From CAZJYI01 sp964550025 (GTDB taxonomy: Bacteria > Verrucomicrobiota > Kiritimatiellia > UBA8416 > CAYOBW01): 64,000 nt of DNA. Under the pieces are notes generated by a model, which was not told the origin of the DNA, ran no database searches, and worked only from the letters and a program-made list of their open reading frames with translations. The position numbers and the translations under genes were made by a program. Positions 7,359 through 16,073 of the stretch are shown one piece after another; position 1 is the stretch's first letter; every line of letters begins with the position of its first letter. The stretch is taken from assembly GCA_964550025.1 (NCBI GenBank), contig CAZJYI010000021.1, forward strand, positions 37,246-101,245, given 5' to 3'.

Positions 7359-9128
7359 CTAGTAAAGCCCCGTCACCTTCCCCGTCTTCACGTCGACGTC
7401 AATCCCGCGGAACGCGGGATTGGATGCCGTGCCGGGCATCAGCTTGATGGCGCCGGCCACGGGTACAACGAAGCCTGCCCCCTTGTACACGAGAATGTCG
7501 TGCACGGGAAGTTCCCAATCGGCCGGGCGTCCCTTGAGCGACGCGTCGTGCGACAGGCTCAAGTGTGTCTTGACCATGCACGTCCCGAACTTGCGCGCGC
7601 CGGCGTCTTTCTCGAGACGGTTGATCTTGCCCTGGGCCCGGTCGCTGTACGTCACGGCATCGGCGCCGTAGACCTCTTTCGCGATCAGCTCGATGCGATC
7701 GCGCAGCGGGGTCTCCAACGGATAGAGGAAGTCGAAGTCGTGCTTCTCTTCGGCAACGCTGACGACGGCCTCGGCCAGCTCACAGGCGCCTTCGCCGCCG
7801 CGCAGCCAGTGGTCCGATGACACGGCCACGGCCCCGCTCGCCTCCGCGATCCTGCGGACGGCCTCCACTTCGGCCGGCGTGTCCGTGTGGAAGGTGTTGA
7901 CGCAGACAATGGGGCGAACACCACTCCGTTTGACGATGTCGATGTGGGCGCGGAGGTTCTCGCAGCCCTGCTCGACGAGCCCGACGTCTTCCTCCGTGTA
8001 GGCCGGGTCAAGCGGACGCCCCGGCCTCACCGCCGGGCCGCCGCCGTGCATCTTGAGTGCGCGCACGGTGGCCACGATGACCACGGCATCCGGTTTCATG
8101 CCTGAGAATCGGCATTTCAAGTTCCAGAACTTCTCGTAGCCGATGTCCGCGCCGAAACCGCTTTCGGTCACGTGGTAGTCCGCGAGTCGCGTGCCGAGCT
8201 GGTCGGCGATGATCGAGCTCTGGCCAATGGCGATGTTGGCAAAAGGGCCGGCATGGACCAGGAGCGGCTGCCCCTCGATCGTCTGGAGAAGGTTGGGATT
8301 GACGGCGTTGACCATCCAGGCCGTCATGGCGCCGTCGACTTCGAGATCGGCGGTTGTCACTTCCTTGCCGGACGTGTCGTAGGCAACGACCATTTTCGCG
8401 ATGCGGTTGCGCAGATCCTCGAGACCGGTCGCGACGGAGAGAATGGCCATGACCTCGCTGGCAACCGTAATGTAGAAGCCGGACTCCATTTCCAGGCCGT
8501 CCATCTTGCCGCCCTTGCCGATGGTGATGTTGCGCAGGGCCTGGGCGCAGAAATCCAGCGCCCAGCGTAGCTGCACGCGCGCGGGATCGATATCGATGCG
8601 GGTCAACTTGCTTCGCGCCAGCCGTTCGTCGTCGTAGTTGAACTCGTGCTGCATCCGCGCCGTCAGGGCGACCATGGCCAGGTTGTTGGCGTTCGCGATG
8701 GCGTCAATGTCGCCGGTCAGGCCGAGTGACAGGGGGGCGAGCGGGATGCACTGCGAGAGGCCGCCGCCCGCGGCGGAACCCTTGATATTGAACGTCGGTC
8801 CGCCGCTGGGCTGGCGGATGGCGCCGGTAACGCGTTTCCCGAGCCTGCCGAGCCCCTGGATGAGTCCCAGCGTCGTGGTGGTCTTACCCTCGCCAAGAGG
8901 CGTTGGCGTGATGGCGGTCACATCGATGAACTTGGCCTTTCCCGGCTCGGGCAGGCGCTCCATGATGCGCGCGTAGTCAACCTTGGCAAGCTGACGCCCC
9001 ATCGGGATCAGTTCGTCTTCCCGCACACCAAGCTCTCCGGCCAGCCTTGCCGGAGGGGTCATCTGCTCAGCCGCGAGCTCTGCGATTTGCCAGTCTTTCA
9101 GTTGCGTCGGATCCAGTCTCGTTTGCAC
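7359..9128 (-). CDS. fhs: formate-tetrahydrofolate ligase
   Basis: A 589-residue enzyme (typically 550-560) that makes 10-formyl-THF from formate, ATP and THF. The nucleotide loop TPLGEGKTTTT lies near residue 75, and the family signature RQPSGGPTFNIKGSAAGGG follows it. GFGADIGYEKFWNLKCR and VATVRALKMHGG mark the central domain. The start is GTG, preceded by AGAGG at 9 bases. The approximately 30-residue N-terminal extension includes a plausible first helix (LKDWQIAELAAEQM). It precedes folD on the same strand. The pair can feed formate into the C1 pool, as in acetogens or in fermenters assimilating formate. No Wood-Ljungdahl genes are in the window. Confidence 0.95.
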   Translation of the reverse strand: MQTRLDPTQLKDWQIAELAAEQMTPPARLAGELGVREDELIPMGRQLAKVDYARIMERLPEPGKAKFIDVTAITPTPLGEGKTTTTLGLIQGLGRLGKRVTGAIRQPSGGPTFNIKGSAAGGGLSQCIPLAPLSLGLTGDIDAIANANNLAMVALTARMQHEFNYDDERLARSKLTRIDIDPARVQLRWALDFCAQALRNITIGKGGKMDGLEMESGFYITVASEVMAILSVATGLEDLRNRIAKMVVAYDTSGKEVTTADLEVDGAMTAWMVNAVNPNLLQTIEGQPLLVHAGPFANIAIGQSSIIADQLGTRLADYHVTESGFGADIGYEKFWNLKCRFSGMKPDAVVIVATVRALKMHGGGPAVRPGRPLDPAYTEEDVGLVEQGCENLRAHIDIVKRSGVRPIVCVNTFHTDTPAEVEAVRRIAEASGAVAVSSDHWLRGGEGACELAEAVVSVAEEKHDFDFLYPLETPLRDRIELIAKEVYGADAVTYSDRAQGKINRLEKDAGARKFGTCMVKTHLSLSHDASLKGRPADWELPVHDILVYKGAGFVVPVAGAIKLMPGTASNPAFRGIDVDVKTGKVTGLY

Positions 9129-9181
9129 TGTTCGCTACCTCTTCATCGTCACGGTCATCTCTCCTGTTGTTCCCGGGACGC

Positions 9182-9261
9182 GGTCGGGGTGTAACCCGAC
9201 CCTCCATCGCGCAGAAACGGCCCGTTCTCCGTCCTGGAGGGACGGCTGCCACGCCGTCCGT
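9182..9261. repeat. dispersed intergenic repeat (copy related to 58946-59029)
   Basis: A roughly 80-bp segment between fhs and the TauE permease. It holds two hairpin-like halves, GGTCGGGGTGTAACCCGACC and GGACGGCTGCCACGCCGTCC. Its reverse complement matches 58946-59029, which lies inside the second large secreted protein gene. The outer parts are nearly identical and the centre is diverged. Confidence 0.7.
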
Positions 9262-9295
9262 GCCTCCGGGGGGAACAGTGGTGAAGACCGTGTTT

Positions 9296-10120
9296 TCATC
9301 GTACCAACATCAGAACCCCGGCAGCCATGATCACGGCGATCACGGCGGCCTGCAGTTTTCGTTCGGGGAGCTTCGCGGAGAGCTTGCTGCCCCAATACAC
9401 GCCGACCGTCGACCCCAGCCACATGGTGATGGCCGTGGCAATATCGACTTCGCCGCCTCTCCCGTAGATCAGAACCGTTACGAGCGGGAGAATTACACCG
9501 ATAAACAGCGATGTGCCGACCGCGTGGGCGGTCGGCATCCCGACGAGAATGATGAGCAGCGGCATCATCACCACGGCTCCGCCGATGGACGTGGAGCCGA
9601 CCAGAGCCCCCACGAGGATGCCGACACCCGCCGTGATGGCGCGTTTCACTCCTGAGCGTCCGGCGACCCATCGCGCGATGCGGCCCTGGTGGTCGGTGGC
9701 GCGGGCTTTTCCGACCAGGTTGATGATCAGCAGCACGACGGAGAGGAGTATGACGGCGCCGATGAAGACCTTGAGCCCCGACTGGAACGCCTGCGCGGCT
9801 TCCGGACAGCCCGCCACCGATGCCGTGCGGCGATTGATGAGTAGCGACACCAGCACGTTGGTGGGCACGGCCGTGGCCAGGAACAGGGCGGATGTCCGGA
9901 AATCGACGTTTCCCAACCGGTAGTGCCGATATGACGCAAAGACCTTTGTCAGCAGGGCGTAGAGGCACGTCGTCCCGACGGCCGTGGATGGCGGCATGCC
10001 GAGGACGAGCGTGGCGGAGGGGACCACGAGCACGTTGCCGACCGCGGTCATTCCCATGCAAAAGCCGATCGCCAGGCCGATGCCCAAGCGCAACATGAGC
10101 CCTACGCTGTCGAAGTCCAT
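9296..10120 (-). CDS. TauE/SafE family sulfite/anion exporter-like permease
   Basis: A 274-residue integral membrane protein with about eight hydrophobic segments in two related halves. Each half begins with a Gly-rich family motif: GLAIGFCMGMTAVGNVLVVPS near residue 14, and GILVGALVGSTSIGGAVVMMPLL in the second half. TauE/SafE (DUF81) proteins transport sulfite, sulfoacetate or other small anions. The substrate cannot be deduced here. It has no obvious operon partner; fhs lies 167 bases downstream and a repeat block lies upstream. A second member of the family is at 33346-34128. Confidence 0.88.
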   Translation of the reverse strand: MDFDSVGLMLRLGIGLAIGFCMGMTAVGNVLVVPSATLVLGMPPSTAVGTTCLYALLTKVFASYRHYRLGNVDFRTSALFLATAVPTNVLVSLLINRRTASVAGCPEAAQAFQSGLKVFIGAVILLSVVLLIINLVGKARATDHQGRIARWVAGRSGVKRAITAGVGILVGALVGSTSIGGAVVMMPLLIILVGMPTAHAVGTSLFIGVILPLVTVLIYGRGGEVDIATAITMWLGSTVGVYWGSKLSAKLPERKLQAAVIAVIMAAGVLMLVR

Positions 10121-10266
10121 TATGCCATTCCCTGCTCTTTTCTATAGTAAAGAGGGCGGAGCATACCGTTCCCGGTAGCTCGGCGAAAGCCAAAAAAGGC
10201 GCGACGCGGCGGTCAATGCAGAATCGTTCCCACCCGCAATCTCTCCCCCAAATCTCCCCCCCGAGC

Positions 10267-10632
10267 GGGAGGAGTGGGATTATGATTGGGGAGGGGAATG
10301 GGAATTCTCCCCGATCGTAATCGCACTCTCTCGCGCCCTGATCGCCTCGGCGTGGTCTCTTGGGACGATTGGTGAGGGGGAGGAGTGGGATTATGATTGG
10401 GGAGGGGAATGGGAATCCTCCCCGATCGTAATCGCACTCTCTCGCGCCCTGATCGCCTCGGCGTGGTCCTCTGGGGACGATTGGTGAGGGGGAGGAGTGG
10501 GATTATGATTGGGGAGGGGAATGGCAGTTTTCCCCGATCGTAATCGCACTCTCTCGCGCCCTGATCGCCTCGGCGTGGTCTCTTGGGACGATTGGTGAGC
10601 GGGAGGAGTGGGATTCTGATTGGGGAGGGGAA
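10267..10632. repeat. tandem repeat, 111-112 bp unit, about 3.3 copies
   Basis: Four successive units start at 10267, 10378, 10490 and 10601; the fourth is cut short after about 32 bases. Each unit begins GGGAGGAGTGGGATTATGAT and carries a CCCCGATCGTAATCGCACTC core and a CGCCTCGGCGTGG segment. Units differ by a few substitutions and one indel. This fills most of the 520-base gap between the kinase-like gene and the TauE gene. Short reading frames across it are frame artefacts of the repeat. A further single copy lies at 31617-31715. Confidence 0.9.
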
Positions 10633-10641
10633 CCGCGGCGG

Positions 10642-12312
10642 TCAGTACGTGAACATGCTTCCGCCGATATACTCGCGCAGGATGGAGGACGACGGTACGA
10701 GCTCAAACGGTGCTCCGAGAAAATTGAGAAGGAACTCCGTCAGGCGACGCGACTCGGCATACTCGGGGTCGGAGGGCTTGATCTGCATGAGTAGAGGTTC
10801 CACCAGGGGCTTGAGTATTGCGAGCTCATAGTCCAGGGCAGAGTTGAACGTGGCGTCCGCTCCGCGCTGGAACGGGAAGATCCACCGCTTCTCCCCTCGC
10901 CGCACGGAGGGCCAGCGGCGCAGGGTCTCCAGCGCAGAATGCCCGCGGTACTTGTGATCGCGAACCATGCGACGCATCAGACGGTTGTCCGTCGTCGAAA
11001 TCCGGTTGTTGAAATCGACGCTGAGCTGCGTCAGAGCGTTGATGTAAACCTTGAACTTGCGGTGTGCGGGCACCATCTCGGTCAGGCGCGGATTCAGACC
11101 GTGGATGCCTTCGATGATGACGACGTGGTTGTTGTCAATCTTCAGCGTGTGTCCGTGGTACTCGCGTGATTTTGTCTCGAAATTGAAGTGGGGCAGTTCG
11201 ACCTGGCGGCCGTTGATGAGCTTGACCATGTCCGCGTTGAAGAGCTCGAGGTCGACGGCCTCCACGTGTTCGAAGTCGAGCTCGCCGCTTTCGTCGCGCG
11301 GCGTCTGTTTGGGGCCCACGAAGTAGTTGTCGGTCGCGACCGTCACCGGCTGTATGCCGTTGACGCGCAGGTGGTTGGTCAACTTCTTGGCGAACGTCGT
11401 CTTTCCCGCGGAGGAGGGGCCGGCCATGAGGATCATCCTGAGGTCACCGCGGCGGGACGCAATCTGATCGGCAATCTGGGCGCACTTCTTCTCGTGCAGC
11501 GCTTCGGCGATCATAATGAACTGCTGGAGACCGTGGTCGGCGATGATCTCGTTCAGACGCCCGACGGTGTTGACTCCCAGGATGCGCCCCCAGTGCTTGT
11601 GTTCCTGGAAGATGTGAAAGAGATGCGGCTGATCGACGAAGTCGGGTATGTCGAGCCGTTCGTTGCGTTCCGGGACCTGCAGGACGAGCCCCGGCGGGTA
11701 GTGGAGCAGCTTGAAGCGGTTGAGAACGCCCGTTGAGGGGACCAGCGGGCCGTGGGCCAGGTCCGAGAACCCGTCGCACCAATGCAGCACGACGCGGGGG
11801 GGATTGCGGTGCCTCAGCAGGTTCAGTTTCTGAAGTTGACCGGACTCCTCGAACTCACGCACGGCGGCGGTGTAGGCGATCTTGCGGCGTTCGATGGCGA
11901 CGTCCCGGGTGACGGTCGCCCGCATCTGCCTGTCAACGCTGGCCAGTTCGCGGGCGCTGATGCCTGCCGTCGAGTCGTCGCCGCGGGTGAATGTGCAGTA
12001 CAGGCCCTGGCCGAACGAATGCTCGATCGTAAAGTGCGCGTCGGGATACAGCTCGTGCACCGTCTTGGCCAGCAGAAAGGAGAGCGAGCGCCGGTAGATT
12101 CTCCAGCCGTGGGGGTCGGCGGCCGTGAGGAATCCCACCTTGCTATCCACGGTCAACGGGTAGGACAGGGAGGCCGCGTCGTTGTTGACCAGCGCGGCAA
12201 TGTACGGCAGGCCCGACTCGGCCAGTCGCGACTGCAGCAACGAACACACAGCCGTCCCGACGTCGCATTCCAGCGACCGACCGTCCTCAAATGTCACGGA
12301 AATCCGGTTCAT
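10642..12312 (-). CDS. TGS-domain/uridine kinase-type P-loop protein
   Basis: A 556-residue protein. Its N-terminus (about 1-60) resembles a TGS domain, followed by a segment like the second additional domain of threonyl-tRNA synthetase (HFTIEHSFGQGLYCTF, about 93-108). The C-terminal half is a uridine kinase/phosphoribulokinase-type P-loop domain with Walker A GPSSAGKTTFAKKL (about 298-311), then VATDNYFVGP and VVIIEGIHGLNP. Such fusions are common in bacteria and usually annotated as nucleoside kinases, without firm biochemical support. ATG 12312 was preferred to a TTG 39 bases upstream because it starts the TGS fold directly. The gene is 46 bases downstream of hemW on the same strand. Confidence 0.85.
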   Translation of the reverse strand: MNRISVTFEDGRSLECDVGTAVCSLLQSRLAESGLPYIAALVNNDAASLSYPLTVDSKVGFLTAADPHGWRIYRRSLSFLLAKTVHELYPDAHFTIEHSFGQGLYCTFTRGDDSTAGISARELASVDRQMRATVTRDVAIERRKIAYTAAVREFEESGQLQKLNLLRHRNPPRVVLHWCDGFSDLAHGPLVPSTGVLNRFKLLHYPPGLVLQVPERNERLDIPDFVDQPHLFHIFQEHKHWGRILGVNTVGRLNEIIADHGLQQFIMIAEALHEKKCAQIADQIASRRGDLRMILMAGPSSAGKTTFAKKLTNHLRVNGIQPVTVATDNYFVGPKQTPRDESGELDFEHVEAVDLELFNADMVKLINGRQVELPHFNFETKSREYHGHTLKIDNNHVVIIEGIHGLNPRLTEMVPAHRKFKVYINALTQLSVDFNNRISTTDNRLMRRMVRDHKYRGHSALETLRRWPSVRRGEKRWIFPFQRGADATFNSALDYELAILKPLVEPLLMQIKPSDPEYAESRRLTEFLLNFLGAPFELVPSSSILREYIGGSMFTY

Positions 12313-12358
12313 GATGAGGGGACGATAACAGAGCAGGGCCGTCCGGGACAAGCTGCGG

Positions 12359-13528
12359 TTACGCGACGACCATCAATTCCCGTATCACGGAATCCGCCAC
12401 CTCTCTCCCGCGGCGCGTGAGGCGCCAGTGCCCTTTCCCTGTCTCAACCAGGCCCTCTTGTGCCATGCGACGCAGTGAGGCCAGCCACTCGTCCGCGACG
12501 GGTAACGCGACGATCCGCGGTTCCGGAATGCCCTCCGTGAGGCGCAGGGCAAATGCGAGTCGCTCCACGGCATCCGTCGGTGCATCCAGCGTTTCTTCCT
12601 CGCGCGGCGGTGCCGCGCCGGTGGAAAGCGCGTGCACATAGGAAGACAGGTCGCCAAGGTTGGTCCACCTTCGGCGTCCCTTCCTCGACGCGGCCGCCGG
12701 CCCGATCCCAAGGTAGTCGCGGCCCTGCCAATAGCCCATATTGTGGCGACAGCGTCCCCCCGCCGGTGCGTAGTTGGAAATCTCATAGCGCTCGAAGCAG
12801 GCTGCGGACAGCGTCTCCTCCGCCGTCTCCAAGGCCTGCAACTGATCGTCTTCGCCGGGAAGCAAGAGGTCGCCCGCTTCGACGGCCGCGGCGAGGCGCG
12901 TGCCGTTCTCGACGGAAAGTGCATAAACCGAGACGTGCGTCGGCCGTAGCGCGAGAGTTCGCTCCAGGGTCGCAATCCACGCGTCCTGCCCGCACCCCGG
13001 CAGCCCGGCGATCAGGTCCAACGCGATGTCCGTGAAACCGGCCGCGCGACTGTCGCGCACGGCGCCCGCCAGTTCAAGCGTGTCGTGGCCGCGCCCCAGC
13101 GCTGCCAAGGCCGTGTCCGTCATGGCCTGCGCCCCGAGACTGACGCGGGTTATGCCATGGTTTCGCAGCAGGTCCAGCTTTTCACGTGTAGCCGTGGCGG
13201 GATTGCACTCAACCGTCCACTCCTCTACCCCGCGCGCGTCGACATGCTCGTGCACGCAGGCGAACAGGCGCCGCAGTTGCGAGCGGCTCAACACGGAAGG
13301 TGTTCCGCCGCCGACGTAGACCGTAGTGGGCCGGGCCGCGAGCCCCGCCTTTGTGCACAGGTCCATTTCCGCATCGAGCGCCTCCAGGAATGCGTCCGCG
13401 GCTTCCGGCACGTAGCGTTCGGAATAGAAGGCACAGTACGAGCACTTCCCGCTGCAGAAAGGGATATGGATGTAGAGGTGGCGACAGCCGCTATCGATCA
13501 TCTGCGTTTCCGTACTACTACCCGTCAT
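12359..13528 (-). CDS. hemW: radical SAM heme chaperone HemW
   Basis: A 389-residue protein with the radical-SAM cluster motif Cys25-x3-Cys29-x2-Cys32 (CSGKCSYC) directly after the HIPF strand. The spacing and the following aromatic residue are as in HemW, which was formerly mis-annotated as oxygen-independent coproporphyrinogen III oxidase. VYVGGGTPSVLS, WTVECNP and LIAGLPGCGQDAW are the usual downstream family motifs. A C-terminal HemW-type domain (TEGIPEPRI...GREVADSVIREL) is present. It is a cytoplasmic protein that binds heme and delivers it to respiratory enzymes. The length is normal and the start is unambiguous. Confidence 0.92.
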   Translation of the reverse strand: MTGSSTETQMIDSGCRHLYIHIPFCSGKCSYCAFYSERYVPEAADAFLEALDAEMDLCTKAGLAARPTTVYVGGGTPSVLSRSQLRRLFACVHEHVDARGVEEWTVECNPATATREKLDLLRNHGITRVSLGAQAMTDTALAALGRGHDTLELAGAVRDSRAAGFTDIALDLIAGLPGCGQDAWIATLERTLALRPTHVSVYALSVENGTRLAAAVEAGDLLLPGEDDQLQALETAEETLSAACFERYEISNYAPAGGRCRHNMGYWQGRDYLGIGPAAASRKGRRRWTNLGDLSSYVHALSTGAAPPREEETLDAPTDAVERLAFALRLTEGIPEPRIVALPVADEWLASLRRMAQEGLVETGKGHWRLTRRGREVADSVIRELMVVA

Positions 13529-13626
13529 ATTCTTGTCGTCTTGGCGGATCTACGGGATGAGAGGGACTATCCTGTTGATCCTGTCCAAACTCCCCCTTGG
13601 CTACGGCTGCGCTGCGTTTCCAGACG

Positions 13627-14832
13627 TCATGGTTTCATGAAGAGGAGCAACGCGGCCATGCCGAGGAACAGCAATCCCGTCAGGCACTTGGCGACGGCGA
13701 CCTCGCGGCGACTCCAGGTCAGGAGCTCCTGCAGCGTCAGGCCGGTGTACGAGAGCCCCACGACGGCAACGAGCGGCAGGATGAACATCGCGTTGTACAG
13801 GGCGAGGCATGCCAGGACACGCGCCCCGGCGTGGCCCGCCTTAACGACAAGGACCAGCGTTGGCACGTAGACCTGCCCCGTGCACACGCTCTCCAGGGCC
13901 GTGACGATCGCGCCCGCCGCCAGCGCACCCACCAGCGCGTAACGCGCGTTCATTCCGTCACGTATCGTGCGCTTGATCCTGCGCTTGAGTCCATCCGGCA
14001 GGCGAAGGGTCACTTCCTCCTCGCGGTGGCTGCGATGGTAGCGCCACGCGTCGCGGAAGGAGAGGGCGGCAAGTACCAGGAGAAGGGCAAGGAGGGTTAT
14101 CTCGAATACGCGTTGCAGCGCACCGAAACCCTCCAGCGAGTGGAACGCGTGCAGCAGACCGAAGCCGATCGCGGTGTAGGTTGCGAACGACGCTGCGCAG
14201 AATGCCAGCCCGTTGGCCAGCATCCGCCGTCGACCGACCTTGAGGACGCCAAGGACGCTGACCAGGAACACCAGCGTTGAAATGGCGCACGGGTTGATCC
14301 CGTCGACGAGCCCCGCCCCCGCCACGCCCAGCCATGTGAAGCGCCTGATGCGCTCCTCGAGGAGCTGTTCGTCGGAGAGCCTGGCCCTGGACGTGTCACC
14401 CGTCGGTGCCCGCGGCGCGGTTCCGGGGTTCAGTCTCTCTCCAACACGCCTGTCCACCTGTTCCAGGACCCCGTCGCGAATGGCCGGCCACCCCGCGAAG
14501 GGATGGGTCCCGTCCACGAACATGATGACGGATTTGCTGACGTTGAACTGCAGTTTCTCCTGGAGCCGCACGAGCGCCAGGTAGTTCGTCTTCACCCGGG
14601 TGTCGTAGCGATTCAGGGCGTAGAAGCCCTCGTAGCGTTCCCGCAACGGGATGATGACCTGCTGTTCGACTTTCGTGCACGCGGGACAGCCGGGCTCGTA
14701 GAAGTAGTCAACCTGAACAGGGACGATCTCAGCGTGCTCGGGGGCGGTGTTGGTTGCGGCGACACCATCCGCGGCGCACCACAGCCCCAGGAGGACTGCT
14801 GCCGATCGCACGAGTGGTGTCGGTATCCTCAC
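13627..14832 (-). CDS. secreted thioredoxin-like domain fused to DsbD/CcdA-type membrane domain
   Basis: A 401-residue protein with a signal sequence (about 1-25). A thioredoxin-like domain has a CPAC active site (Cys49, Cys52; FYEPGCPACTKVE), and a linker covers about 135-160. The membrane domain has about six hydrophobic segments and opens with GLVDGINPCAISTLVFLVS, the hallmark of the DsbD/CcdA fold. A second conserved cysteine region, ALESVCTGQVYVPT, follows. It probably moves reducing equivalents across the inner membrane to periplasmic thiols. The order is reversed relative to DsbD, where the thioredoxin domain is C-terminal. No cytochrome c genes are adjacent. The domain calls are firm; the client is unknown. 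Confidence 0.85.
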   Translation of the reverse strand: MRIPTPLVRSAAVLLGLWCAADGVAATNTAPEHAEIVPVQVDYFYEPGCPACTKVEQQVIIPLRERYEGFYALNRYDTRVKTNYLALVRLQEKLQFNVSKSVIMFVDGTHPFAGWPAIRDGVLEQVDRRVGERLNPGTAPRAPTGDTSRARLSDEQLLEERIRRFTWLGVAGAGLVDGINPCAISTLVFLVSVLGVLKVGRRRMLANGLAFCAASFATYTAIGFGLLHAFHSLEGFGALQRVFEITLLALLLVLAALSFRDAWRYHRSHREEEVTLRLPDGLKRRIKRTIRDGMNARYALVGALAAGAIVTALESVCTGQVYVPTLVLVVKAGHAGARVLACLALYNAMFILPLVAVVGLSYTGLTLQELLTWSRREVAVAKCLTGLLFLGMAALLLFMKP

Positions 14833-14882
14833 ACCGATAACCGATCACTGATAACTGATGACTGATCACTGATGACTGACTA
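14833..14882. repeat. GATCACTGAT-type intergenic array (copy 2)
   Basis: Overlapping units of CCGATCACTGATAACTGATG and GACTGATCACTGATGACTGA fill the gap between two minus-strand genes and run over the last three bases of the upstream gene. It is the same family as 7308-7352 and 33243-33335. Confidence 0.75.
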
Positions 14883-15875
14883 CCGGCTCCTGACCGTACG
14901 TCCGCTGTTCGCGCTTTCCCGGATCATGTCCATGAGTTTCGCGAATCGCAGGCCGACTTCGGCGGGGCAGGGGTTGTCCAGGCGTCCCTCGCGCACCTTG
15001 ACGAACTGTTCCCATACACCGCGCGATCGGGCGTATTTGACAGCGTGAAACTCCGGGTCCCCATCGGTCTTGATGAGGAGGCGCTCTCCCCATATCCCGG
15101 TTTCGAGGACCCCCTTGTCGCCAAAGATGTGGACCGTCGAAGCGCACTGGATGGAATCCCCCGCGCCAGCCATGGAGAAGAGAACGCCGTTGCGGAAGCG
15201 CCCGCTCACCGATGATGCGATCTCGACCGGTGTGCTGCGGTTGTCGAACATGCCGGTGACCTCGACAACGTCCTCGCCGACAAGGTCGACGACAGTGTTG
15301 ATCATGTGGGACCCGGTATCGAACAGAAAGCCGCCTCCCGAGAGTTCGGGGTCCTGCCGCCATGTCCCGGTGGTGGCTTGTTTCCAGCGCTGGTGCGCGT
15401 GGGCCGACACGCAGGTCACCTTGCCGATCGTTCCTTTGGCGATGAGCTCCTTTGCCTTTTGAACCGCGGGGGAGAGGCTGCCCGGGAAGGCGACGACCAG
15501 AAGCCGTTCCGCCTTGTCGCGGGCCTTGATGAGGCGGCGCGCTTCCGATGCATTCACCACCATCGGCTTCTCCAGGCAGATGTCCATGCCGTGTTTCAGG
15601 CAGTCGCGCGCGTTCTCGTAGTGGAACTTGTGGGGTGTACAGATCAGGGCCGCCTCCGGACTCTCAACGGCCTTCACCAGGTCCTTGACCGAATCGAAGA
15701 ACGGCGGGCAGCGGCGGCCCTGCTCCACGAACATCTCCACGACGGCCTCCCGGGACCGCTCGGAAACCTCAACGAAACCGACGATATCCGTGGTGCGGCG
15801 TTGCAGGAGCATGGTGCGGATGTGGTGCCGCGCCATGCCGCCCGTGCCGACGACGATGGTTCTGATGCGGGGCAT
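14880..15875 (-). CDS. Gfo/Idh/MocA family NAD(P)-dependent oxidoreductase (cytoplasmic)
   Basis: A 331-residue protein without a signal peptide. The N-terminal Rossmann fold carries TIVVGTGGMARHH (about 6-18), and the family EKP motif is in DICLEKPMVV (about 96-105). The C-terminal alpha/beta domain has the catalytic-region GGGFLFDTGSHMINTVVDL, with the conserved Asp-x3-His. Members oxidise or reduce hydroxyls of sugars, inositols or their derivatives using NAD(P)H. It lies downstream of the sugar isomerase-DhaKL-aldolase operon but beyond a hairpin terminator, so it may be a separate unit. The substrate is unknown. Confidence 0.88.
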   Translation of the reverse strand: MPRIRTIVVGTGGMARHHIRTMLLQRRTTDIVGFVEVSERSREAVVEMFVEQGRRCPPFFDSVKDLVKAVESPEAALICTPHKFHYENARDCLKHGMDICLEKPMVVNASEARRLIKARDKAERLLVVAFPGSLSPAVQKAKELIAKGTIGKVTCVSAHAHQRWKQATTGTWRQDPELSGGGFLFDTGSHMINTVVDLVGEDVVEVTGMFDNRSTPVEIASSVSGRFRNGVLFSMAGAGDSIQCASTVHIFGDKGVLETGIWGERLLIKTDGDPEFHAVKYARSRGVWEQFVKVREGRLDNPCPAEVGLRFAKLMDMIRESANSGRTVRSR

Positions 15876-15892
15876 GTTCTTGCTCCTTGTGC

Positions 15893-16008
15893 CAATTCCA
15901 AATCCCAGATCTCAGATTTCAGATTTGGGATCTCAGAGACCAAAGGCCAGAGACCAGTATGTCCAAGTTCTCCCTCTGAAATCTGAGATCTGAAATCTGC
16001 CATTCGCC
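15893..16008. repeat. CAGATCTCAGATTTC palindromic intergenic repeat
   Basis: The segment contains AATCCCAGATCTCAGATTTC near 15900 and its inverted relative CTCTGAAATCTGAGATCTG near 15974, separated by about 45 bases. It can fold into a long A/T-richer stem. No gene lies here. Confidence 0.7.
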
Positions 16009-16024
16009 CTCTTCCCCACGCAAA

Positions 16025-16051
16025 GAGGGCGCTCGCCCGGCGAGCGCCCTC
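16025..16051 (-). terminator. strong GC hairpin after the LsrF-type aldolase gene
   Basis: GAGGGCGCTCGCC pairs with its inverted copy across a tiny loop, 22 bases past the stop codon of the aldolase gene. On the minus strand the stem is followed by CTTTG, a short U-run. This fits an intrinsic terminator closing the four-gene sugar operon. Confidence 0.7.
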
Positions 16052-16073
16052 CGCGTGGAAACCGGGCGATTGA

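Noticed and set aside
10213..10706. two short minus-strand frames with repeated MRLRSGRIPIPLPNHN-like peptides
   Set aside because: They are produced by the 111-112 bp tandem repeat. The peptide repeats only because the DNA does, and neither frame has a ribosome site.
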